Part shown: positions 33,913-42,503 of the stretch, in pieces | Numbering within the stretch: position 1 is the stretch's first letter | Layout: every line of letters begins with the position of its first letter | Source: Pseudomonas viridiflava | GTDB lineage: Bacteria > Pseudomonadota > Gammaproteobacteria > Pseudomonadales > Pseudomonadaceae | NCBI RefSeq assembly: GCF_900590755.1 | Contig: NZ_UUOC01000053.1 | Location: 434,001 to 498,000, forward strand | Direction: 5' to 3' | Length of the DNA stretch: 64,000 nucleotides | Translations under genes and position numbers: made by a program | Notes under the pieces: generated by a model | Seen by the model: only the letters and a program-made list of their open reading frames with translations | The model's database searches: none | Told to the model about the DNA's origin: nothing

Positions 33913-34536
33913 TTACAAAGTCCCCATCAGATAAACAACGGTGAAGACGCAGATCCACACCACGTCCAGGAAGTGCCAGAACAGACTCAGGCAGCTCAGA
34001 CGAGTGGTGTTGGTCGACGTCAGGCCACGTGTCTTGACCTGATACATCATGATCGCCATCCAGATCAGACCGCTGGTCACGTGCAGACCGTGCAGGCCTA
34101 CCAGTGCGAAGAAGCCGGACAGGAAGCCGCTGCGGCTAGGGCCGAAGCCTTCGACGATCAGGTGATGGAACTCGTAGATTTCCATCGCGATGAAGCCGGC
34201 ACCAAACAGGAAGGTCAGGGCCAACCAGCCCAGAACCTGACTCTGCTTGCCTTTGTAGACCGCCAGCATGGCGAAGCCGTAGGTGATACTACTGAACAGC
34301 AGGAACGCGGTTTCGACGGCCACGAATGGCAGTTCGAAGATGTCGTGACCCGAAGGGCCGCCGGCAATGTTGCCCGACAGCACCGCGTAGATCGCGAAGA
34401 AGGATGCGAACAGTACGCAGTCGGTCATCAGGTAGAGCCAGAAACCGTAAACGGTCATTGGCCCCGCGTCGTGGTGATCATGCCCGTGGTCGTCGTGACC
34501 GTGGGCATCTCCTGGATTCAATACTAAGTTCGACAT
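33913..34536 (-). CDS. cyoC: CyoC, cytochrome bo3 oxidase subunit III
   Basis: The 207-residue subunit III has five membrane helices and the features YGFWLYLMTDCVLFASFF and GLHGLHVTSGLIWM. A His-rich N-terminus (GHDDHGHDHHD) is seen, common in pseudomonads. It lies two bases after cyoB. Confidence 0.95.
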   Translation of the reverse strand: MSNLVLNPGDAHGHDDHGHDHHDAGPMTVYGFWLYLMTDCVLFASFFAIYAVLSGNIAGGPSGHDIFELPFVAVETAFLLFSSITYGFAMLAVYKGKQSQVLGWLALTFLFGAGFIAMEIYEFHHLIVEGFGPSRSGFLSGFFALVGLHGLHVTSGLIWMAIMMYQVKTRGLTSTNTTRLSCLSLFWHFLDVVWICVFTVVYLMGTL

Positions 34537-34538
34537 GT

Positions 34539-36557
34539 TTAAACCTGTTCCAGAGTGGATTTGACAGGAGTGTATGCACCCTGAGCCACGAGGATCTTGT
34601 GCTGCTCACCTTCGATACGCGCCACTTCTTCAGCGGGCACCATGTAACCCTGATCGTCACGTGCGGCGTGGAAGACGAAGGTAATGACCGTCGCTGCCAG
34701 GCTGGCGATAGCCAACCACCAGATGTGCCAGATCATGGCGAAACCGAACACTGTCAACAGCAGACCCATGTACAAGCCGGTCGCGGTGTTGTTCGGCATG
34801 TGAATCGCCGAGTAGTGAGCCGGTACGTTGTAAGCAGTGCCGTTACGCTTGGCTTCGGTGAAGGCATCCAGGTCGGTTGCTTTCGGCAGCTCGGCGAAGT
34901 TGTAGAACGGCGGCGGCGAAGAAGTCGACCATTCCAGCGTGTGGCCATTCCACGGGTCACCGGTCAGATCCTGGTTCTCAGGCTTGTTGCGGTCACGGAT
35001 GCTGACGAATATCTGGATCAGCTGGCAGGCGATACCTACAGCGATCAGCATTGCGCCCCACCAGGCGATGTCCAAGTACAGGTTCCAGGCCGGGTTATCA
35101 GTGGTGTTCAGGCGGCGCGTCATACCCAGGAAGCCCAGGAAGTACAGCGGCATGAAAGCAATGAAGAAACCGAAGAACCAGCAGTAGAACGCCGACTTGC
35201 CCCACTTCTCGTTCAACTTGAAGCCGAACGCTTTAGGGAACCAGAACGCGAAACCAGCGATGTAACCGAAGACCGCACCGCCGATGATGACGTTGTGGAA
35301 GTGAGCGATTACGAACAGGCTGTTGTGCAGTACGAAGTCAGCACCCGGGATCGCCAACAGAACGCCGGTCATACCGCCGATCGAGAAGGTGATCATGAAG
35401 CCCAGGGTCCAGAGTACCGGCGCGGTAAAGCGCAGACGGCCCTGATAGATCGTGAACAGCCAGTTGAATAGCTTCACACCCGTCGGTAGCGCAATCAGCA
35501 TGGTCGCCAGACCGAAGAATGCGTTGACGCTGGCACCCGACCCCATGGTGAAGAAGTGGTGCAGCCATACCATGAAGCCCAGTACGCAGATCCCGCCGCT
35601 GGCGTAGATCATCGACTTGTGGCCGAACAGGCGCTTGCCGGTGAACGTAGAGATAACTTCCGAGAACACACCGAACGCCGGCAGAACCAGGATGTAAACC
35701 TCAGGGTGACCCCAGGCCCAGAACAGGTTCACGTACATCATCGGGTTACCACCCAACTCGTTCGTGAAAATGTGGAAGTCCAGGTAACGGTCAAGCGTCA
35801 GAGCTGCCAGGGTAGCGGTCAGGATCGGGAACGAAGCCACGATCAGAACGTTTGCCCAGGTGCAGGTCCAGGTGAAGATCGGCATTTCCATCAACTTCAT
35901 GCCAGGCGTACGCATTTTCAGTACGGTGACCAGGAAGTTGACACCCGTGAGTGTCGTCCCGAGTCCCGATAGCTGTAGCGCCCAGATGTAGTAATCGACC
36001 CCCACGCCAGGACTGTAAGCCAGACCGGACAGAGGCGGGTAAGCAACCCAACCGGTTTTGGCGAACTCGCCGACGCCCAGGGACAGGTTGACCAACAGTA
36101 CGCCGGACACCAGGAGCCAGAAGCTCAGGGAGTTCAGGAACGGGAAGGCAACGTCACGGGCACCGATCTGCAGCGGCACGACGATGTTCATCAGGCCGGT
36201 GAAGAACGGCATCGCCATGAAGATGATCATGATCACACCGTGAGCGGTGAAGATCTGGTCATAGTGCTCAGGAGGCAGGTAGCCCTCGGAGCCGTTCTGG
36301 GCCAAGGCCAGCTGGGTACGCATCATCACGGCGTCGGCGAAACCGCGCAACAGCATGACCATGGCAACCACGATGTACATCACACCGATTTTCTTGTGGT
36401 CAACTGACGTCAGCCATTCAGTCCACAAGTAGGTCCATTTTTTGAAGTAAGTGATCGCCGCGACCAATGCGATGCCACCCAAGGCGATCATCGCCAGGGT
36501 GATCATGACAATTGGCTCGTGATACGGGATCGCGTCCAGACTTAATTTACCAAACAT
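34539..36557 (-). CDS. cyoB: CyoB, cytochrome bo3 oxidase subunit I
   Basis: The 672-residue haem-copper oxidase subunit I reduces oxygen and pumps protons. The His-Tyr pair of the active site is in WAWGHPEVYILVLPAFG, copper-site histidines are in VWLHHFFTMG, and haem ligands are in VIAHFHNVIIGG. The protein has about 15 helices and the usual length for the ubiquinol-oxidase branch. Confidence 0.97.
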   Translation of the reverse strand: MFGKLSLDAIPYHEPIVMITLAMIALGGIALVAAITYFKKWTYLWTEWLTSVDHKKIGVMYIVVAMVMLLRGFADAVMMRTQLALAQNGSEGYLPPEHYDQIFTAHGVIMIIFMAMPFFTGLMNIVVPLQIGARDVAFPFLNSLSFWLLVSGVLLVNLSLGVGEFAKTGWVAYPPLSGLAYSPGVGVDYYIWALQLSGLGTTLTGVNFLVTVLKMRTPGMKLMEMPIFTWTCTWANVLIVASFPILTATLAALTLDRYLDFHIFTNELGGNPMMYVNLFWAWGHPEVYILVLPAFGVFSEVISTFTGKRLFGHKSMIYASGGICVLGFMVWLHHFFTMGSGASVNAFFGLATMLIALPTGVKLFNWLFTIYQGRLRFTAPVLWTLGFMITFSIGGMTGVLLAIPGADFVLHNSLFVIAHFHNVIIGGAVFGYIAGFAFWFPKAFGFKLNEKWGKSAFYCWFFGFFIAFMPLYFLGFLGMTRRLNTTDNPAWNLYLDIAWWGAMLIAVGIACQLIQIFVSIRDRNKPENQDLTGDPWNGHTLEWSTSSPPPFYNFAELPKATDLDAFTEAKRNGTAYNVPAHYSAIHMPNNTATGLYMGLLLTVFGFAMIWHIWWLAIASLAATVITFVFHAARDDQGYMVPAEEVARIEGEQHKILVAQGAYTPVKSTLEQV

Positions 36558-36560
36558 CGT

Positions 36561-37529
36561 TTACTCCTCTGCCCCAGCAGCTGAATGCTTACCCTTACCC
36601 ATGTCCATCACTTTCTCACCCACATTGGCGTCCGACTCGCGGGCAGTACCTTCCTGCTCGTGAGGGTTCACCTTGCCTGGTTTCATGCCTTCATATTTAT
36701 CGATGATGGTATTGAACAGGTTCGGAGTGACCGAGGAGAAGAGTTCGACCGGGTTACGCTCGCTCGGCTTGAGCAATGCAGCGTATTCAGACGTCTCAAG
36801 CTTTTTAGGTGAACTCTTGACTTCAGCAACCCAGGCGTTGAAGTCAGCCTGAGATGTTGCGGTCGCCTTGAACTTCATGCCGGTGAAACCCGCGCCGCTG
36901 TAGTTGGCGGAGATACCGTTGTATTCGTGATTTTCGTTGGAGATCAAGTGCAGCTTGGTCAGCATGCCAGCCATGGCATACACCTGGCCGCCCAGACCCG
37001 GAATGAAGAACGAGTTCATCACGGAATCAGAGGTAATCTTGAAATTGACCGGTGTATTGGCCGGGAACACGATTTTGTTGACCGTCGCGATGCCCTGTTC
37101 CGGGTAGATGAATACCCATTTCCAGTCCAGCGAAACGACTTCGATGGTGATCGGCGCAACGTCGGATTCGATTGGACGATAAGGGTCCAGCGCGTGCGTT
37201 GATTTGTAGGTGATGTAGAACAGCACCAGCAACAGAACCATCGGGATGCCCCAGACGGCGGCTTCGATCTTGGTTGAGTGCGACCAGTCAGGCGTATAGG
37301 TGGCGTCTTTGTTCGAAGCGCGATATTTCCAGGCGAAGATGATCGTCAGGAAAATGACCGGAATCACCACGATCAGCATCAACAGTGTGGCGGTGATGAT
37401 CAGGTTACGCTCGTCAAGACCCACTTGCCCCTTAGGATCGAGCAGAGGCACGCCCTCGCAACCACTGAGCAAAAGCATGCTGAAAAGGGCCAAGAAGCCA
37501 AAAAACCTGGGGTACCTTTTTTTACTCAT
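36561..37529 (-). CDS. cyoA: CyoA, cytochrome bo3 oxidase subunit II (lipoprotein)
   Basis: The 322-residue subunit II has a lipoprotein signal with LLLSGC, two membrane helices, and a cupredoxin-like domain without the CuA ligands, as expected of quinol oxidases. The C-terminus has an extra charged tail (GKVNPHEQEGTARE onward) relative to shorter homologues. I chose ATG 37529 (MSKKRYPRFFGFL), which has GTGAG upstream, over upstream codons. It is the first gene of the operon. Confidence 0.93.
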   Translation of the reverse strand: MSKKRYPRFFGFLALFSMLLLSGCEGVPLLDPKGQVGLDERNLIITATLLMLIVVIPVIFLTIIFAWKYRASNKDATYTPDWSHSTKIEAAVWGIPMVLLLVLFYITYKSTHALDPYRPIESDVAPITIEVVSLDWKWVFIYPEQGIATVNKIVFPANTPVNFKITSDSVMNSFFIPGLGGQVYAMAGMLTKLHLISNENHEYNGISANYSGAGFTGMKFKATATSQADFNAWVAEVKSSPKKLETSEYAALLKPSERNPVELFSSVTPNLFNTIIDKYEGMKPGKVNPHEQEGTARESDANVGEKVMDMGKGKHSAAGAEE

Positions 37530-37985
37530 CTCACGACCTCTAAAAGCAAAAGCAGCTTGCGGGTGCATTTGGTTTTCGACCGCCAACACTGAAACCTGCC
37601 CGTGTTGGCATGTTTTTTTGAATTGAACAGGAGCCTGTCACAACGCACGCAAGCGTAACGACAAATCCGTCTGTATCTTTAATTTTCTTATTCGAATGCT
37701 GGCAACAAGCCTGTTTGTGCAGGCATTTCCCTTTGGTGCGGACATTCCTGATGCTTTAAGAGATCGGTCGGGCAATACCTGCACGACCTGCGCAAGGGCG
37801 CAAAGTGACCTCGAAAATGCTCGTCGCGGGGCAACCCGGGGCGGCAAGTGCGGGGATTGTAGATATGTAAATTTTCAATGACTATGTTTTTTTTAGCAAC
37901 AGTTTGTATCAGTGCCTGTAAAAATCGAGAAACGGCTCACGAAATTTTCACAAAAAACGCCCCGATTCAGCCGGGGCGTTTTTGC
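37530..37985. other. Intergenic region dsbB-cyoA with cyo promoter region
   Basis: About 420 bases precede cyoA on the minus strand. I see no clear Anr, Fur or sigma-54 site and no convincing gene. The left end holds the terminator at 37952-37983. Confidence 0.5.
37952..37983 (-). terminator. Terminator of dsbB, also usable from the other strand
   Basis: Arms AACGCCCC / GGGGCGTT with an eight-base loop, A run on one side and T run on the other. It lies three bases after the dsbB stop. Confidence 0.93.
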
Positions 37986-38510
37986 CTACAGACCCTGTAG
38001 CCCGCGGGACTTGCGCCGGTTGCGAATGATCCCGGCAGGGACCAGCACAACGGTCAGTACGAAGGCCACCAGCGCCCATTGGGCCAGCGACAATCCGAGG
38101 ACTGGCGGATAAGGGGTCGTGCAGAACCCACCCACCTGGAATCCGACGGGGAACATCGAAGCCAGCGGCAGGCCATCGACGATCGGTTGCAGGATGTCGA
38201 TCCCACAACTCTCGGTGGGGTGCGAGAGGATGTATACGTGACGGCCTGCCGCCACTATCCCGCCAATTGCGCTCAGTACAACCAGCGCTTCACAAACCGT
38301 GGTGCTCCGACTGCCCGGCATGGCCGCGCCGATGAAGGCGAAGATCGCGATGAACAGCAAAGCGTAGCGTTGCAGGATGCACAGCGGGCAAGGCGCTTCG
38401 CCCAGGACGATCTGCATGTACAGCGCGCCACCGATCAGGGCCAGGCAGATGACGCCCAGCAAGACCAGAAAGCGCTTTTCGCGTTTTAGGTACAACATGT
38501 TGTCGCTCAT
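37986..38510 (-). CDS. dsbB: DsbB, quinone-dependent disulfide bond formation protein
   Basis: The 174-residue inner-membrane protein has four helices, the quinone-proximal pair CPLC in GEAPCPLCILQRYALL near residue 40, and a second cysteine pair (SCGID and GGFCTTP). DsbB reoxidises DsbA and passes electrons to ubiquinone, which is then oxidised by terminal oxidases such as the cyo enzyme encoded next door. The start is ATG 38510. A terminator follows at once. Confidence 0.9.
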   Translation of the reverse strand: MSDNMLYLKREKRFLVLLGVICLALIGGALYMQIVLGEAPCPLCILQRYALLFIAIFAFIGAAMPGSRSTTVCEALVVLSAIGGIVAAGRHVYILSHPTESCGIDILQPIVDGLPLASMFPVGFQVGGFCTTPYPPVLGLSLAQWALVAFVLTVVLVPAGIIRNRRKSRGLQGL

Positions 38511-38789
38511 TGACTTACCTTTCGAAGGGGTATCCATCCGGACCGTTCGATCCCTGCCTGGACGCGTTGCCGCAGCCCATACGGCATCCACGGGATTGTA
38601 AATGCTCGACGGCCTGATCGCTTGCGATAATCATTGCCGACGCCGGACAACTCAAGCTTCAACCTGCTGTACGGATACATTTGACGGCCGGATGGTGATG
38701 ACGGCCTTGCTCCAGGTCAGGTGCTGAGCAAGGACCGGCCTTTGCAAGAGTCACTCCCGCCCTGAGCGATAACCACCGCTGCAGACCCA

Positions 38790-38883
38790 AAAAAGCCGCA
38801 ACGCTTCTTATATATAGAAGCGTGCGGCTTTTTGTCGCAGGCAGCTCTTCTATATATAGAAGGATGCGGCAGTTTGTCGCAGG
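38790..38883. repeat. Tandem duplication of a TATATATA hairpin element
   Basis: Copy one is a long hairpin with arms 38790-38808 and 38816-38833 and loop TATATAT, with flanking A and T runs like a bidirectional terminator. Copy two begins with the perfect palindrome CTTCTATATATAGAAG (38847-38862). The shared right-hand part is GCGGC-N5-TGTCGCAGG in both copies. Confidence 0.8.
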
Positions 38884-38901
38884 GTGACGAACGCATTATC
38901 G

Positions 38902-38992
38902 GTAGGAGCCAACTTGTTGGTGAGGGCGGCAGGTCGGGCGACAGGTATCTATTGCCGGTAATGACGCCCTCGCGAACAAGTTCGCTCCTACA
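38902..38992. repeat. REP doublet (GTAGGAGC-AACTTGTT family)
   Basis: GTAGGAGCCAACTTGTTGG at the left faces GCGAACAAGTTCGCTCCTAC at the right. It is related to the pair after bifA. Confidence 0.88.
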
Positions 38993-39042
38993 GAACCGCA
39001 TCGCGCCTGAAAAACCCGACAGTCTGCCATCGTGGCACTGCG

Positions 39043-39068
39043 GTTCGCAGCCCCCGGCAGCTCCTACA
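39043..39068. repeat. Single REP half reaching into the 3' end of hmp
   Basis: TTCGCAGCCCCCGGCAGCTC, continuing to CTACAG, is the right half of the TGTAGGAGCTGCCG family. It overlaps the hmp stop codon by five bases. Confidence 0.7.
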
Positions 39069-40242
39069 GCGCCGACGCTGGCCCAAAGAATTCGAAACGG
39101 CTCTGCTGTTCTGGAACACCGGCAACCAGGAGCTGCCGTTTGATCGATGCCATGAAGCCTTTCGGGCCCAGGAAGTAAGCATCCAGATCACGTTCCTGAG
39201 GCAGCCATTGCTCCAGTTGAAGCTGATTCAGCAAACCCAGCGCATCCCCCGCTGCGCTGACACCATCTTCTTCGGCGTAGCAGTAAAAGCGTTTGAGCTG
39301 CGGGTGACGCGCCGCGAGATCATCCACCCAGTCGCGGAACGCATGCACGCCGCCATTGCGGGCGCAGTGAATGAAGTGGATCGGGCGCGAGGTGGCCAGT
39401 GCAGCTTCGAGCATGGCGAGCGTTGGCGTAATGCCCACTCCCCCACTGATCAGCACCAGCGGTTTGTCACTCGCAGTCAGGACAAACTCACCTGAAGGCG
39501 CATACAGGTTCAGGGTGTCGCCCACTAGAACGTCGTCGTGCAGATAGTTGGAGACCTTGCCCAGCGGCTCGCGCTTGACGCTGATCCGGTACCGATTACC
39601 GTCAGCAACGGCCGACAACGAGTAATTGCGGCGCATTTCTTTGCCGTCGATGTGCAATTGCAGGCCGATGTATTGCCCCGGCGCGAAATCCAGTATTGGG
39701 CCACCGTCCGCCGAGCGCAGGTAAAACGAAGTGATCTCGGCGCTCTCCACCACTTTGGCGGCCAGCGTAAAGGCCCGCACACCGCGCCAGCCGCCAGGAG
39801 CCTGGGCTTTTTCGTCATAGATCCGCGCTTCTGCGCCGATAAGGATATCGGCCAATTGCTGATAGGCGTTGCCCCACGCCTGCAGGACTTCCTCGGTGGC
39901 GATGTCCTCACCCAGCACTTCGGAAATGGCGCTCAACAGGCAACTGCCTACAATCGGATAATGCTCGGGAAGAATTTGCAGGGCGACATGCTTGTTGATG
40001 ATTTTCGCGAGCAAATCACCCAGTTGCTCCAGCTCATCGATGTGGCGGGCATACATGAGCAGACCGTTGGCCAGCGCCCGTGGTTGAGCGCCGCTCGCCT
40101 GGTGCGCCGGGTTGAACAGCGGACGCACTTGCGGGTACTCCTCCAGCATTTTTTTGTAGAAATGAGTGGTCAGCGTTTCACCACCACTCTCCAGCAAGGG
40201 CACAGTGGATTTGACGATGGCACGATCACCGGCGTTCAACAT
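39064..40242 (-). CDS. hmp: Hmp/Fhp flavohaemoprotein, nitric oxide dioxygenase
   Basis: The 392-residue protein joins a globin domain (residues 1-140, proximal His in NKHVALQILPEHYPIVG), an FAD domain (RRNYSLSA) and an NAD domain (LISGGVGITPTLAML, and YFLGPKGFM near the end). It oxidises NO to nitrate with oxygen and NAD(P)H. The start at 40242 (MLNAGDRAIVKSTVPLL) is the family start. Three NorR-like sites and a weak sigma-54-like element precede it. The usual regulator gene fhpR is not next to it in this window. Confidence 0.94.
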   Translation of the reverse strand: MLNAGDRAIVKSTVPLLESGGETLTTHFYKKMLEEYPQVRPLFNPAHQASGAQPRALANGLLMYARHIDELEQLGDLLAKIINKHVALQILPEHYPIVGSCLLSAISEVLGEDIATEEVLQAWGNAYQQLADILIGAEARIYDEKAQAPGGWRGVRAFTLAAKVVESAEITSFYLRSADGGPILDFAPGQYIGLQLHIDGKEMRRNYSLSAVADGNRYRISVKREPLGKVSNYLHDDVLVGDTLNLYAPSGEFVLTASDKPLVLISGGVGITPTLAMLEAALATSRPIHFIHCARNGGVHAFRDWVDDLAARHPQLKRFYCYAEEDGVSAAGDALGLLNQLQLEQWLPQERDLDAYFLGPKGFMASIKRQLLVAGVPEQQSRFEFFGPASAL

Positions 40243-40279
40243 GATGTACTCCAGGCATATCGCCTTTGTAGAATGTACG

Positions 40280-40303
40280 CTTGCTACATCAGAAACCGTG
40301 CCA
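40280..40303 (-). promoter_or_regulatory. Possible sigma-54 promoter of hmp
   Basis: On the minus strand TGGCACG (40303-40297) matches the -24 box perfectly, but the -12 part reads CTGA instead of TTGC. It lies about 55 bases before the hmp start and beside three NorR-type sites, so it is worth noting in spite of the poor -12. Confidence 0.35.
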
Positions 40304-40343
40304 CTATTTATCTTGTTTAAAATCATTAAGTTAAGAAATATTA

Positions 40344-40399
40344 GTCAAAATGACACGACTAAATCAGCTGTCATTAAGACAACTAAAAGTCATTATGAC
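40344..40399 (-). promoter_or_regulatory. Three NorR/FhpR-type enhancer sites upstream of hmp
   Basis: GTCAAAATGAC (40344-40354) and GTCATTATGAC (40389-40399) match the NorR core GTCA-N3-TGAC exactly, and GTCATTAAGAC (40370-40380) differs by one base. NorR-family activators of NO detoxification genes bind three such sites. The set lies 100-160 bases upstream of hmp. Confidence 0.72.
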
Positions 40400-40479
40400 T
40401 CTCAAGAACAACACTGGATGCCGGCCTGCGACAGCACGCCGCAGGCTGAAAAAATCAGGCGGATTTTTGTCGAAAAACC

Positions 40480-40505
40480 TCAAGCCGACCAGCGCCGGGC
40501 CGATA
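40480..40505 (+). promoter_or_regulatory. FliA (sigma-28) promoter of cheV
   Basis: TCAAG (40480-40484) is followed after 14 bases by GCCGATA (40499-40505), the Pseudomonas FliA consensus without mismatch in these bases. It lies about 60 bases before cheV. Confidence 0.78.
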
Positions 40506-40567
40506 ACCCATTCATAGGAAGCTGTTTACCGCTCCCCGCGGCAGAGCACTTATTGCAGAAGGTTCAT

Positions 40568-41467
40568 ATGTCCACCAAAAACGTCCGAGCAGATTCACTT
40601 TCGCTGCTGCTGTTCACGTTACGTAGCGGCAAATTGATGGCGATCAACTTGCTTAAAGTCAGCGAAATCATCCCCTGCCCCGCTCTGACACGCCTGCCTG
40701 AATCTCACCCACACGTCAAAGGCGTTGCCACGTTGCGCGGCGCTTCGTTGTCGGTGATTGATCTGAGTCGCGCCATCGGTGAGCGCCCGCTGGAAGATCC
40801 GGACGGCGGCTGCCTGATCGTCACCGACGTCAGCCGCTCCAAACAGGGCCTGCATGTGCAGGCCGTGAGCAAGATCGTGCACTGCCTTACCACCGATATT
40901 CGTCCACCGCCCTATGGCGCCAGTAACAAGTCGTTCATCACCGGTGTCACTCAGGTCGATGGCACGCTGGTGCAGGTGCTGGATATCGAGAAAGTCATCC
41001 ACGGTATCGCCCCGGCCAGAATCGAAACCAACGCTGATGAGCTGTCCATGGAAGATGCCGAAGTGCTGTCCAAGACCCGGATTCTGGTGGTCGATGACAG
41101 CCAGGTCGCCTTGCAACAATCGCTGATCACCTTGCGTAACCTCGGCCTGGACTGCCACACCGCCCGCAGCGCCAAGGAAGCCATCGATGTCCTGCTGGAG
41201 CTGCAAGGCTCGCCTGCGCAGATCAACCTGCTGGTGTCCGATATCGAAATGTCGGAGATGGACGGCTACGCGCTGACTCGGACATTGCGCGAAACCCCTG
41301 ACTTCCAGCACCTGTACATTTTGCTGCACACCTCTCTGGACAGCGCCATGAACAGCGAAAAAGCCAAGCTCGCCGGGGCGGACGCGGTTCTGACCAAGTT
41401 CTCGTCGCCTGAACTGACCAAATGCCTGATCGTTGCAGCCCAGACCATCGAAGCCCAGGCATCGTGA
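40568..41467 (+). CDS. cheV: CheV chemotaxis coupling protein (CheW + receiver)
   Basis: The 299-residue protein has an N-terminal CheW domain (residues about 10-150) and a C-terminal receiver domain (RILVVDDSQVALQQ, phosphoacceptor Asp in LLVSDIEMSEMDGYAL, switch lysine in LTKFSSPEL). CheV couples chemoreceptors to CheA and is tuned by phosphorylation. ATG 40568 is preceded by GAAGG. A FliA promoter upstream places it in the late flagellar class. No other chemotaxis gene adjoins it. Confidence 0.9.
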   Translation: MSTKNVRADSLSLLLFTLRSGKLMAINLLKVSEIIPCPALTRLPESHPHVKGVATLRGASLSVIDLSRAIGERPLEDPDGGCLIVTDVSRSKQGLHVQAVSKIVHCLTTDIRPPPYGASNKSFITGVTQVDGTLVQVLDIEKVIHGIAPARIETNADELSMEDAEVLSKTRILVVDDSQVALQQSLITLRNLGLDCHTARSAKEAIDVLLELQGSPAQINLLVSDIEMSEMDGYALTRTLRETPDFQHLYILLHTSLDSAMNSEKAKLAGADAVLTKFSSPELTKCLIVAAQTIEAQAS

Positions 41468-41547
41468 ACAGCCATTCGCCCACCCAGCATGCGAGGACTG
41501 ATGCTGTTACAGACAGAATCGGCGGCTCTGCCCGGCATTGCTGGCTG

Positions 41548-42024
41548 ATGCGCCGGGATCTGCATCTGCCGTCGCCCGCTATTTTCTGGGCGGGCCATAT
41601 GAGGCCCCAGGCGTTCAGCATTGAACTGGCCAGCGAGGCGCATCGCTTGCTGGTCCAGAGTTACACCGGCCAAACTTACAACGGCCAGCACGATGACATA
41701 CCTGACTACCAGACCTGGCTCACAGCCCTGCAAACCGATCCCGAATACAACCCGGACTTGTGCTACACAGCCTGGGATGATCAGGGCATGGTGGGCTTCG
41801 TTCAGGGCTGGACCAGCGCGTTCATCAGGGACCTTGTAGTGCATCCACGCGCCCGCCATCAAGGCATCGGCCTGAATCTGCTTAGCCATGTGTTCGAGAT
41901 TTTTCGTCAGCGCAAAGAAGCCTGGGTCGACCTCAAAGTCATGGAGAACAACTTCTCCGCTCGCTGCCTGTATGAGAAAGCCGGCATGCGTTACGTCCAG
42001 CGCCTGGAAATCGACCCGCGCTGA
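41548..42024 (+). CDS. GNAT-family N-acetyltransferase
   Basis: The 158-residue protein has a GNAT fold with FIRDLVVHPRARHQGIGLNLL, whose RxxGxG-type loop binds acetyl-CoA, and NNFSARCLYEKAGMRYV in motif B. I start at ATG 41548 (MRRDLHLPSPAIFWAG), the form expected for homologues. Upstream codons would extend into the cheV gap. The substrate is unknown. Confidence 0.8.
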   Translation: MRRDLHLPSPAIFWAGHMRPQAFSIELASEAHRLLVQSYTGQTYNGQHDDIPDYQTWLTALQTDPEYNPDLCYTAWDDQGMVGFVQGWTSAFIRDLVVHPRARHQGIGLNLLSHVFEIFRQRKEAWVDLKVMENNFSARCLYEKAGMRYVQRLEIDPR

Positions 42025-42066
42025 TCTGGCATACTCCGGGCATACACGATGCTCTTGGAGAATGGA

Positions 42067-42399
42067 ATGAAGCTCACCAGCCTGAAACTCACCAGCCTGT
42101 TTGTGCTTGCGTTGGCAGCTGCCAGCCAGGCCAATGCGTCCACCACCGATGCGTGGAAAGCGCTGGACAAAGCCGTGGTCGACAGCTGCATGAAGGCCAG
42201 CCAACTCAAGGAAGTCCGCGCGGTCGGTAAAGCCGGATTCGACGACAGCGTTGGCTACGAAGCCTTGATGCTCAGAGGCCGTTACCCTCAGCCCCACATG
42301 AAAAATCAACCCGGCGCCGAGCTGTGCCTGTTCAATCGTCACAGCAAAAAAGCCACTGTCACCGAGTGGAATGAACAAATGGGCGCGCCAAAAAAATAG
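42067..42399 (+). CDS. Small exported protein of unknown function
   Basis: The 110-residue product has a signal peptide ending at ASQANA and a mature part with two cysteines (DSCMKAS and AELCLFNRH). TTGGAG precedes the start. The signal contains a 15-base tandem duplication coding for LTSLKLTSL. I do not recognise a domain. Conserved spacing of the two cysteines suggests a disulfide in the periplasm. Confidence 0.72.
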   Translation: MKLTSLKLTSLFVLALAAASQANASTTDAWKALDKAVVDSCMKASQLKEVRAVGKAGFDDSVGYEALMLRGRYPQPHMKNQPGAELCLFNRHSKKATVTEWNEQMGAPKK

Positions 42400-42432
42400 T
42401 CGTTAACCACTGGCGTAATCCTTGCTTCAAAT

Positions 42433-42451
42433 CCTGTCTCAGCCAGACAGG
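42433..42451. repeat. Short inverted repeat before the YkgJ gene
   Basis: CCTGTCT and AGACAGG flank CAGCC. It is a small hairpin without T run. Confidence 0.5.
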
Positions 42452-42503
42452 CAGCCTTAGCCTTTGCGGTGTCTGGCGTACGTTTTGACGGATTTGAATC
42501 GTA

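Larger units (their letters stand above)
38511..39063. other. Intergenic region hmp-dsbB with hairpin repeats
   Basis: This 553-base gap lacks a convincing gene. It holds an inverted repeat (CCTTGCTC 38705-38712 / GAGCAAGG 38726-38733), a duplicated hairpin element at 38790-38883, a REP doublet at 38902-38992 and a single REP half at 39043-39068. Confidence 0.65.

Noticed and set aside
37696..37881. Small frame upstream of cyoA
   Set aside because: No ribosome site and an unlikely amino-acid composition; it overlaps the promoter region.
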